Assembly (NCBI GenBank): GCA_030272155.1
Contig: CP126195.1
Location: forward strand, 4,137,001-4,201,000
Length of the DNA stretch: 64,000 nucleotides
Source: Tetradesmus obliquus
Lineage: Eukaryota > Chlorophyta > Chlorophyceae > Sphaeropleales > Scenedesmaceae
Direction: 5' to 3'
The translations under genes and the position numbers were made by a program. The notes under the pieces were generated by a model. It saw only the letters and a list, made by a program, of their open reading frames with translations. It ran no database searches and was not told the origin of the DNA. Of the stretch, positions 38,139 through 47,072 are shown piece by piece (position 1 is the stretch's first letter; every line of letters begins with the position of its first letter).

Positions 38139-38873
38139 CGCAAGAGTTGCTTTGTCACAGCAGCATAACACTAGGCATGGTCCTTCCGTCTGGTTGCAAA
38201 TACCTTTGCCACAAACATGCTCACAGCTCAGCCGTGCTTACCTTGCTGCAGCCAGGGTTGACTGTCCTGCTGAGCCGCACTGCGCTGCTGCTCTGCCAAT
38301 GCAGGCTCGAGAAACTAAAGCCTAGGCTCAAGCTGGCCCTGGGGAAGTTCCTGCTGTACATGCTGCAGCCAACTGCCGAGGATGTGACATGCAGCAGCGG
38401 GCAGGTCTGCTGAATTGCGGCTGTGTACTGCTGGCTGCAGGCGAAGAGTGCAGTGAAATCGTTGCTTGGCACGTCCACGTGGCTGAAGTGCACCTCTTGC
38501 TGCTGCTACTGCGGTAGGACAGCAGACTGCAAAGTTGCGTCACCTGCCAGCCGCTGCTGCAGCACCTCTGCTATCAGCGCCACAGGAGCAATGCTGTTGG
38601 CACCATGCGAGCAGCCCCACTCTGCAACATTGATGCAGCAGCGCAGTGACAGCCGTGCTGCTGCTGCTCGCCATGCAGCGCAGCATTAGCCTGGTTGTCT
38701 GTAGTTGTTGTGTTTGATGGCAGGGGCATGTCAGTGGCTGCCTGCAGCAGCAGCTCCCTGCACAGGTCCACTGCATTGCCCTGGGTGCTGCTGTGCTGGC
38801 TGTAGAAGTGCCGCTTCATGCCGCTGTGGAGAGCCTGCTGCTGCTGCTGCTGCTTTTGTGTCTCAGCAGACAT
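35322..38873 (-). CDS. SABATH-family carboxyl methyltransferase
   Basis: Predicted SAM-dependent methyltransferase of the SABATH type (plant salicylate/benzoate/theobromine methyltransferases), which methylates small carboxylic acids or N-atoms. Clear exons on the minus strand: 38101-37956, 36359-36271, 35919-35765, 35588-35322. Upstream coding lies between 38873 and 38242. Motifs in order: MKRHFYSQHSSTQGNAVDL at the N-terminus, WGCSHGANSI (SAM site), VDVPSNDFTALF, MYSRNFPRASLSLGFS, FLRLRGEEFVPSGLLLL, AVAEGMVADGLLQLEDL, and a C-terminal FWRALMEPFMQQGL. These match family order. The N-terminal part is not clean: the first Met frame and the SAM-motif frame differ, and a TAG at 38506-38508 interrupts the latter. 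A 45-bp intron could skip that TAG, but the first junction is unresolved, so a frame-damaged 5' end or an undetected small intron is possible. The intron at 37955-36360 contains a 1.3-kb minisatellite. Confidence 0.75.
35922..36260 (-). repeat. Intron bracketed by donor-side CAG18 and acceptor-side CTG15
   Basis: In the sense of the methyltransferase gene, CAG repeats begin a few bases after the GTGGGC donor (36260 down to 36206). CTG repeats, mixed with CGG/CCG further out, run into the acceptor at 35920. The two ends of the same 351-bp intron are therefore complementary. Confidence 0.85.
36556..37868. repeat. 10-bp minisatellite (gcactgcccc), about 125 units, in a methyltransferase intron
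   Basis: About 1.3 kb of the decamer gcactgcccc with variants (gcactacccc, gcactgccct, a 9-bp aactgcccc, and gtactacccc). The variants recur in blocks of about 80-110 bp, giving a higher-order pattern. The motif ccgtactaccccaactgcc marks several blocks near 36740, 37036, 37430 and 37545. The strand asymmetry is extreme, with C-rich + strand and G-rich transcript. Open frames of up to 494 codons across it are by-products of the stop-free decamer. Confidence 0.95.
37860..37902 (-). repeat. Copy of methyltransferase exon segment beside the minisatellite
   Basis: gctgtagcccatgtagcacagcag followed by more CAG repeats the sequence of the exon at 37976-38010 (encoding LLLLCYVGYSDA). It lies about 115 bp from the true exon at the edge of the minisatellite. 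Confidence 0.75.
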
Positions 38874-39647
38874 GGTTAATGTGATAAAGCAGATCAGCTG
38901 AGCACGCCGTCCGTGTGTGAAGCTTTGTGCAGCAGCTCAGCAAAGGCCGTATTGCAACTTGCTATCTGTCTGCCAGGTACTGTGTGACACGTTATGTGAT
39001 CGAAGCCTCGCTTGTCAGTCACTGACCAGGCAGCGCTGCAGCTGCAGAAGCCGCTGGTCTATGCCACTGGCCCTGCTGCAGTGTCACATGTTACGTCACT
39101 TTGACCCTTGGGCCCTGGTAGGGTTTGGTGGGGCTAGTCTGAGGGGTGTGCACAGCACCCGCAGCAACTCATTGCGTCAGCTCTGTGCTCATCGCACAAT
39201 ATTTGTAGGGTCCTTGCTGCATCCAGCAACTTCCTGGTCACGACAACGGCCACTTGCACTGCCACTCCACTTCGGGAACAGCAACAGCAACAGCAGCAGC
39301 GTACCGAGTAGTACGAGAGCAGCAGCAGCTGCGGCCTGGTATTTCAAATGAAAAGCACGATGGGATTGATTACTCAGCCATCGAGCTCGTGGCGTGCGTG
39401 TGCTGGTGAGTTTCAGGCGAACGGAAGCAGACCGTCGCCTCTCGACACCAGCAGACCACTGCATATGCCACTGCTGCGACAGTTTCAATGGCACTTCCGT
39501 TTCAACGTGCTCACATGCTTTCATTGTATTCTGCACGCAGCTCGTCCAGTGCTGAGTCGCACAGTGCAGTGCAGCATGCTGCTGCCACACTGCAGGCCCT
39601 CACCAGCAGCAGCGGCAGCAGCACACGCCACCAGCAGGATACATCAC
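38874..39647. promoter_or_regulatory. Divergent intergenic region methyltransferase / rimP
   Basis: About 0.77 kb upstream of both genes. No TATA box or coding exon is recognised with confidence. Confidence 0.35.
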
Positions 39648-40307
39648 ATGCAGCCCTTAGTCAGCAGCAGTTTGATCCGGCCAGGCAGCTTGCGGCGGCA
39701 TTGCTTGTGCCAAGCAGGCAAGAAGCAGCAGCAGCAGCAGCCAATCAGCAACAAAGCGACCCAGGGCCCGCCAGATGTTACAAACCAAATGGAGGATATG
39801 GAGGATGTGATAATGATAGATGAAGATGAAGATGATGAGGTGATGGCAGCAATGCAATGTGATTGCAGTGTGATCATTGCTGGTGATGCAAAACATTGCA
39901 GCTGCAGAGCTGTCAGTGCAGGTGTGCAGGTGGTGTCATTGCAGCTGCGCAAGCAGCCAGGTTGCCTGCTGCATGATGTGCTTTAGTGTCAGCGGCCCGT
40001 GGCTGGCTCAGATAAGCTAGACTATGTGCAGCTGAGGGTGAAAGGCCGTGTTTCAGGCAGACTCTGGATGCATCATACTGCAGGTGTCCAACCATTTGTG
40101 ACAGCCTGTGCGCAGCAAACTGAGCATTGCTAAACATACAATGTACAGCGTCAGCAAAAGTAACATGTCACCAACATGTTCGCATATAACATGTCCCGTG
40201 TGCAGGGTGTGCTGCTGTTTGACGAGGATGAAGATGAGTACAAAGATGAGGATGAGGGCGAGGATGGCTTCCTGGATGATGAGGATGAGGATGAGGATGG
40301 GGAGGGT

Positions 40308-40341
<34 letters not shown>

Positions 40342-41371
40342 TGCGGCAGCAACAGCAACAGCTGCTAGCCTAGCCTGTGTTGGCCCCATGGCAGCAGTGG
40401 CATCGCCGTCGTCATCAGTCTGTGGTGAAGCAACATCAGGGTAGCAATGGCACCATGGCAGCAGTGTAGCGCAGGCGACGGCTTCTGAGACGTTTGGCTG
40501 GGACGCACATGTGCGGGCAGCTGCTGCATGCAGCACTAACACCAGCTGCATATGCGATGCATTACCAGTGGTGCCAGCGCTACATGCTGCTGCATGCTGT
40601 GTCGATGCCTCTCTCTTCATCTCATTGCAGTACTTGTTGACAGTGAGAATGCCGTTGTGTTGCTGCAGGCCTGTACGGGCTGGGTGTTGAGGACGACCCG
40701 GGGCCTGAGCTGCTGACTGGCAACGTGGCCTGGGGTGACAAGGCACTGCAGCTGGCACAGGTGCGCTGCTGCTGCTGCTGCTTCAGCTTCGCCCCTTTCA
40801 AACAGAGGCAGTTAAAGCATTACAGCACTGTGCATTTGCAACAGCAGATCGTCAATGGCAGCCGCAGCTGCATCAGCAGCACAGGCAGGCCTGTACGCGG
40901 CGGACACTCAGACGCTGCACCTGCAGCTCATCTCCACGCGTCGAGGTTTTGCACCACATCAGCAGCCCTGAACCCTGTGTTTGTGCCGATCCCTGTTTGC
41001 AGGCGATCATCGAACGGCCTGAGAACAGCAACCTGTCGCTGTACCTGTTCCGAGTGCTGGTGCCAAACAAGACGATCGAAGTGCGGCTAGACAGGTGAGA
41101 GCTGTCACACTGTTATGCCAAGCTGTTATGCCAAGCTGGTGAGGCTGGCGCGCTGTTCCGACCATCAACTGGCGCTGTTCGCTACTCATGATTTGAGTGC
41201 CTGTGCCCAATGAGACAATCACAGTGCGGCTGGACAAGTGAAGAGGTGGATGTGTTGTGACGAGGAAGGTGTGTGTGGCTGGTGGTCGACGTCAGATGAT
41301 GCTGTGCTAAGTGCATTGCTGGTCATGGTACCTTGCTGTTACTTGTGCTGTATCAGAGCTTACGTGGCTGC

Positions 41372-41410
<39 letters not shown>

Positions 41411-42721
41411 GTCAGGCTCGATGACGTGTATGGCTCGCCGGATGTTGATGACATCGAGCGCTTCAGCAGGGCACTGATGCAGGTGGGCGCAGGCAGGATA
41501 TTAGGCGGCAGCTGTGCCTCAGCACAAAACAGCCGCAACAGCTCGTTGCAATGCAGTACAGTGGCTGGATCTGCCATGGTGTGTGTGTGCCAGCAGCAAT
41601 TGCTGGCTGTGCGCATGTGCGTGGTGACAGGCATCTTTTCAGGGGCTTACGTGTGGCGCATTGCACCAGCGCTGGGCAGAAATGAGACATACTTGACTGC
41701 TGAGATTTCGCATGCTGTCGTTGTGGCCCACCCCCATGCCTGCAGGGCCTGGAAGCTGAGCTTGGTACTGAGGTGGCTGACGACATTGCGCTCGAGGTGT
41801 CCAGCCCGGGTGCTGAGCGCACGCTGATTATTCCGCAGGACCTTGTCAGGTTCAAGGTGGGGCCCTGGCACCAGCTTATATTGAGGAATAGCTCACACAC
41901 TGCCTGTCTGCTGTTTGTTCAGCGCATGCTGAGCATCCCACAGGACTTTGCAAGGTCCAGGTCAGTCGACAGGTTTAAAGTGGGCTGCAGCTGGCACCAG
42001 CTCGCAGCAACTCAGACAGGCGTCAACTCAGCCACTTGATGAGTCAATTTGGCACCAGCGGGAAGCACCTAGTATGGTACTGTGTGCGGCCTGCTGCTGT
42101 ATAGCTAGTGCAGTGTGCAGCGCCAGCGAGGGCTGGTTTGTGTGGTGCCACTGGCTGTGGCTGTTCAACCCCCAAAGACGGGTGCCTGGAGAGAGCCAGG
42201 GGTGACAGCCGGGGTGCTTCTTCTTGGTGGGAAGCTGGAAGGCTGACTTGCAGCTCACACACCGCCCGCTGTTTGCTGCTGCTGCTGCCTGCTGGTTTCT
42301 GCTGCATCAGGAGCTGCCGATGCGTGTGGAGTTCATGTCGGAAGTGGGCAAGGTGAACACACTCATACTCAAGTACCTGGACAGGTGCGGAACTGGACAT
42401 CATTGTTGCGCTCATTGGTGTTGCGCTTTACATTAGTCTTCAACTTAACAAGCTGTTGTGCAACATGGCGGCGGCGGCATCAGCGAGTGCATCACACATG
42501 CCATTGCTTGGACTTTATGATTGTTGTCACAACATGTTGTCATTTGTGCGTTGCTTTTTGTCACCTGCAGGGATGATGAGGGCATGTCCAGCTGGGAGCT
42601 GGCTGACGTGAAGGCCAACCAGAGCCAGAAGGGCCGCCCACTCAGCAAGAAGCAGCGGCAGCAGCGCTACTCCATACCTGTGGCTGAGCTGCAGCGCGTA
42701 CGCATCTACGTGGACTTCTGA
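39648..42721 (+). CDS. rimP: Ribosome maturation factor RimP-like, plastid precursor
   Basis: RimP (UPF0090/DUF150) assists maturation of the small ribosomal subunit; plant and algal copies are mostly plastid-targeted. Exons: 39648-39839, 40206-40305, 40669-40760, 41003-41094, 41416-41482, 41746-41856, 42311-42384, 42571-42721; all in phase, 292 residues. The N-terminus MQPLVSSSLIRPGSLRRHC is transit-peptide-like. A strongly acidic linker follows (IDEDEDDE, FDEDEDEYKDEDEG, DDEDEDEDGEG), which is unusual for RimP. The RimP core has ERFSRALMQ, LEVSSPGAERTL (family signature), DLVRFKELPMRVEF and a C-terminal SIPVAELQRVRIYVDF. Partial copies of exon 4, 6 and 8 edges follow those exons. CAG repeats follow the exon 2 donor. 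Confidence 0.88.
40308..40372 (+). repeat. rimP: CAG-rich tract immediately inside the rimP exon 2 donor
   Basis: The donor GTGAG runs straight into CAG repeats (with CAA interruptions) for about 60 bp. This is one of several donor-side CAG tracts in the window. Confidence 0.85.
41173..41243 (+). repeat. rimP: Degenerate copy of rimP exon 4 end
   Basis: Repeats the exon 4 end (GTGCTGGTGCCAAACAAGAC..GTGCGGCTAGACAG) as gtgcctgtgcccaatgagac..gtgcggctggacaa, about 150 bp downstream. The donor region has become aaGTGAAG. Confidence 0.8.
41923..41998 (+). repeat. rimP: Degenerate copy of rimP exon 6 end
   Basis: cgcatgctgagcatcccaca..gactttgcaagg resembles the exon 6 end (ERTLIIPQDLVRFK) and its following intron bases (GTGGG..CTGGCACCAGCT), about 105 bp downstream of the true edge. 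Confidence 0.75.
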
Positions 42722-43831
42722 CAGCCGAACTGCCAAATCCTGGTGGCGGCGGGATTAGTGGTTGCACAATGCGCCTGTCATTGGCTGGGGGGATTGGCGG
42801 CGCTACTCTTTACCTGTAGCTGAGCTGGGGCGCGTGCGCTTCAATGTGAACATGTGAATGGATCGGGCGCCCGTGATGGCAACGCTTCATCAGTGGCTGG
42901 CTTGCCCAAGTGGGGTGGGCAGCAATGGGCCAAGTCACCAGCGTATGGCCGGGCTAAGGCTGTGACGATGATCATGTGAAGACCACCAGGTGCAGCAGTG
43001 TGTCCTCAGCGGTCTGTTCGAGCGGTATGCCGCTGCAGTGCAGCGCTGAGCAGGAGCCCTGTTGCTGCTGAATGTCGGGGTCCATGTTCAAGAGCTGCAG
43101 GTCAATGTGTGGTTGATTGACCACTTGCAAGTGCAGTTGCGTTGTAATGAGTTCAAGTCTGCAAGTTGCAAAACGCGTGTTGCGAGGGCGCACTCCCAAC
43201 GATGAGGCACTGCAGCCGTGGATGTCACCATATGTGCTGCTTACTATCCTTGGGGCCAGTCAACACAACCAGGATGTTACACAGCGGGCAGATTCAACAA
43301 ACCATATGATGGTTGCAACAGCACCATGGCAGAACTGGTCTGACACAGCCGGACTGCGCAAGCAACACCGCCACCAAACGCCCTGCAGTGAAACAACCCT
43401 AGCCATGCACCCTCACTCCTGCAGATCAATCGTTGGTCACTCGGTACAAACTCTCACAAAACAGCAGCACCCCGCTACAACAAGCAGCATGCAGCCAGCC
43501 GTCGCACTGCATGTGCTCACCATAGCAGACAAGACGCTGCGCAGCACTCAAACCCTCTCTCAGCCTCACTCCTGCAGGACAGCGCCAACGCATGCAGCAC
43601 GCATACATACCTGCATGCACAGCCACAGCACAAATGCATACTAACCTGCGCATCTACAGCTGCAGGCCTTGTCCAATCCTTGAACCTCCAGGCAGCATCC
43701 AGGCAGCATCAATGGACACTGCCAGTCACCCACACGTCCCAGCACCTTGCACCAGCATCACCAAAGCTGCCACGCGATTGCTAGCCGGCAGCATGACGCC
43801 TCATGCTGTGCGCTAGGGTTCAGCCAGCAGT
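42722..43831. other. Convergent intergenic region rimP / PRXQ
   Basis: About 1.1 kb with both 3' UTRs. TGTAA occurs on the + strand at 43143-43147 and on the minus strand at 43276-43280. No exon is recognised. Confidence 0.4.
42796..42860 (+). repeat. rimP: Copy of the rimP terminal exon end in the 3' UTR
   Basis: Resembles the last 60 bases of the coding sequence (RYSIPVAELQRVRIYVDF stop) about 125 bp further on, with substitutions and its own stop codons. Confidence 0.75.
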
Positions 43832-43913
43832 TTAGGCCTTGAGGGCCTTGAGTGCCTCTGCCACGTGCTGCTCAGCGTTCATCTGGTCGTTGAAGGACAG
43901 CACGCACTTGCCT

Positions 43914-43968
<55 letters not shown>

Positions 43969-44136
43969 TGCAGCTCAGTGAATATGCAACCACGGCGTTG
44001 GCTCAGTTCTGTTTCGTTGCAACCAAGCACGAAGCGCTGCGGCATGCACACACAGCTGCAACTAGAGCTAGTGACTGCAATGCACTGGTGAAGTCCACAC
44101 TCGCTGCTGCTGGCCCGCGACAGCTTGCCTACTTGC

Positions 44137-44170
<34 letters not shown>

Positions 44171-44274
44171 ACCAGCTGTGCTCACCTGCTTTGTTGAACA
44201 CGAAAGTCTGGCGGCCGGGCAGCAGGCCCAGCAGGTCACCCTTGATGCCGAAGGTCTTTGAGGCAGGAGGTGAA

Positions 44275-44314
<40 letters not shown>

Positions 44315-45983
44315 GCAGCAGAAGAAGAAGAGGAACTGAAGTCAGTGGACGTGAATTGCCACAAGCCGATACAGAACGTGTTACGAGCCTGATATATGTA
44401 ACAATGACAATGTGTCGGGCATCGCAGCACCTTTGCTCAGGATACTGGAAGGTCTGCCAGCAGCGAAGGGGCAGCCGGCTGTTGGCACGCTATGCTGTTA
44501 CAGTGAGGACCACCGCCATTCAGTAACAAAATGCCACAGCGGCCCGCCGCACCTTGCGCAGGATGCTGCTTGAGTCTGTCAGCAGAGGGAAGGGCAGCCA
44601 GCTGTGGATATTTCAAACACATAAAAATAACAAATGACAATCAAAATGTGCCGCAGCAGCCCGCCGCACCTTGCGCAGGATGCTGCTGGGGTCTGTCAGC
44701 AGTGGGAAGGGCAGCCTGTTGGCATCGGCCCAGGCCTTGTTCTCTGCTGGGCTGTCGCTGCTGATGCCAAACACGGCCGCGCCGGCCTGTGTGAAGGCGC
44801 TGTACTCATCACGGAACTTGCAGGCCTGCGGCGAGGTAAGGGCATAGACAGGCAGCACATACGAGATGAGGCACAGTGTGTGGGGCGCAACTGGAAACCT
44901 GCGTGAAGGCTGTGTACTCGTCACCAACCTGCAGGGGCTGCGGCGGGGTGAGGGAAAAGCACAGCCAGCAGCGCAAATTTGGTGAGATGATACAGTGTGC
45001 GGGGTTCAAGCGGAGGCAAGGTGCCAATTGCCCTCGAGTGCACCTGCTGCACACACGCATTTGCTTGCTGCAGCATGCCACATTGTCCACAGCATTAAGC
45101 CTAAACGCACCTCCTTGGTGCACCCTGGTGTTGCTGCCTTGGGGTAGAAGAACAGCACCAGTGGCTTGCCCTCAAAGCTGGCCAGGGTCACGGTCTTGCC
45201 CTCGCTGGTCTTCAGCACCCTGAGAAGCAGAAAAAGGCAGAAGGCAAGGCTTTGTGGTGCAGCAGCAGGAGTTTGTGGTTGGTGAGTTGCTGGTGGCTTG
45301 CTGGCGCGTGCTGCGTGGCCCGGGCTGCAGGGAGGTGGGGGGTGTTGAGGTGCTTGCTAAGTGGTCTGGGCATTATGGCAGTGAGCCGCAGTGGTGTTTG
45401 TCGCTGATGAAGCATGTTGCGCAGCTGTTGCCTGCTTGCAGGAGCCTCATAGCGTGCATACATGCGTTGCTTTGCCCGAGTATAAGCTGCATGTTCAGCC
45501 TGTCATCCAAGTTGGCCCCTGAACAGCAAGTTGCCGCTGCTGCTGTTGTGCTAGTAGTACTGCCAGTGCTGCTTGCCAGCAGGTGTTTCAGCGGCAACAG
45601 CAGTTTCGCCGCCACCGATGATTGGAAGTGCTTCAATTGCTTTGTTTAAACATGTTACAGCCGCTGCGAAGGTGATAAGCAGCCGGGATATTATTGTGTC
45701 TGGAGGTCTGACCCTCACACACTCGTGCCCCTGCAAGCGCTCTCACCGGTAGTACTCTGCTGAATCCTTGAGTGCCTCGCCAACCTTCATTGCCTGCAAT
45801 GAAGATCTAGAACCATCAGCGCTGTAGCAGCAATGCCACGGTGTGCCTGGCGAGCTGTAGGTTGGGTGGCTGTACCTTGACTGCAACGACAGAGCGGCTT
45901 GCACGCTGTGGCCTAGAGATAGCAGCGATCCTGGCGTTCACTGCGGGCCTGCTGCCGGCGACGACGTTCCTCTGTGCCAACAT
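43832..45983 (-). CDS. PRXQ: Peroxiredoxin Q, chloroplast precursor
   Basis: Thiol peroxidase that reduces peroxides in plastids using thioredoxin. Exons on the minus strand: 45983-45876, 45793-45747, 45219-45111, 44825-44670, 44255-44186, 43911-43832; all in phase, 189 residues. The N-terminus MLAQRNVVAGSRPAVNARIAA is a typical plastid transit peptide. [22 protein letters not shown] has peroxidatic Cys85 and resolving Cys90, the CX4C spacing diagnostic of the Q type. GISSDSPAENKAWADANRLPF and a final EALKALKA complete the fold. Exon 4 has partial copies of both its edges in the flanking introns. Intron 5 is bracketed by donor-side CAG and acceptor-side CTG tracts. Confidence 0.93.
43915..44170 (-). 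repeat. PRXQ: PRXQ intron 5 bracketed by CAG11 (donor side) and CTG18 (acceptor side)
   Basis: In sense, (CAG)11 lies 16 bases after the GTGAGC donor (44170-44138). (CTG)18 runs into the CTGCAG acceptor (43967-43912). The 274-bp intron could fold into a long CAG/CUG stem joining its ends. Confidence 0.9.
44530..44603 (-). repeat. PRXQ: Copy of PRXQ exon 4 end with intact donor
   Basis: Matches the 3' edge of exon 4 and its donor (44661-44720), offset by about 125 bp. The GCGCAAG|GTGCGG junction is conserved and intronic bases are included. Confidence 0.9.
44896..44955 (-). repeat. PRXQ: Copy of PRXQ exon 4 start with intact acceptor
   Basis: In sense it reads CCGCAG followed by LQVGDEYTAFTQ, close to the true exon start [13 protein letters not shown] at 44825, about 115 bp upstream of it. 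Confidence 0.85.
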
Positions 45984-47072
45984 TCTGCTAGTCTGCTAGT
46001 CTATGCAAGCAGGAAGCGACTATGAGACGTCACGAACGCAGTGAAGTAGACAATCGAGCTCAATGTGCTAGGCTGTGTCAACAGAAGGACACTCTTGGCT
46101 CGAACCTACAGTTGCCAGACCACAGATCAGGTTTGCTGCATGTTCAGTGGCATGGTCCGCGCGCAAGTATGTATATAACATTGTATATATCTCGTTTCAT
46201 AAACTGTCACGTGTCGCCGTGCCAGCGTAAGCTAGGCTGGGTTTGACCGGTCAACAGCACTCCGCAGGTGGCACCTGCGCTGCACACTGTAGGTGGCAGC
46301 ACAAGCAGCTTGCTAGATTTGAGCAGCATGCTCCGAGCAGCACGGCGCGCTGCATGCTAATTACACTTCCTACACTTTAGAAGCATTCCTGCAGGTCACG
46401 ACTCTGCAGCTGGTACGGCAGTATTTTCTGCCACCAATCTGGCTGCCCACTGCTGCCAGCGGTGATTTGCCAACTTGCCACGAGAAGGCGGAAAAAGAGC
46501 AACAGCCAGTTACAGTAGGATATAATACAACTTCAGGCGCAGAAGAATCTTTTTGAACGCAACCTGCGCATCTACGCTGATCTCTCCAGCTGTGATTTTG
46601 CCTCGTAGGCAACAGCCTGCCATCGCAGCGTCACGCTGTGACAACAGCGTTGCGACATGTGCACCGCCCACAAACCTAACGTTCATTCTGCTGCCAATAA
46701 ATGCAATGCACGCACGTGGTGCGGCGCTGCTGATATCCCAATATGCGCTGCTATTCGTGAAACTTCACGCTTACACAGCTAAGGTACGCCATGCGCGACG
46801 GTAGCAGCGCCGCATTTGCCATGCCAGAAAGTAAAGTCATAGACTGGTCACAACCCAGAACACAACCCACGCCTTGTCAGCTCTCTTCTGTGATACGACC
46901 GTTCTCACTTTCACTGAAGACCATGCAACAACTCTGGTTTTGAGGTGAAGGTTCAACCACGACACCACGAACAATAGCACAGCTAGCATTTGCTCGCTGC
47001 CTCCCAGCGCTGTCATTTTCCTGCAAGTCCACAGCGCATATCTTGCCCAGCGCAGCTGCTGTTCGGGTATGC
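45984..47072. other. Intergenic region PRXQ promoter / quinone reductase 3' end
   Basis: About 1.1 kb. TATA-rich GTATATAAC and GTATATATC at 46171-46191 lie about 190 bp upstream of the PRXQ ATG. TGTAA in the sense of the quinone reductase lies at 46771-46775. No coding exon is recognised. Confidence 0.35.

Noticed and set aside
46090-46110. tRNA T-arm-like ggttcgagcc on the minus strand
   Set aside because: Flanking bases do not form a T stem, acceptor stem or A box.
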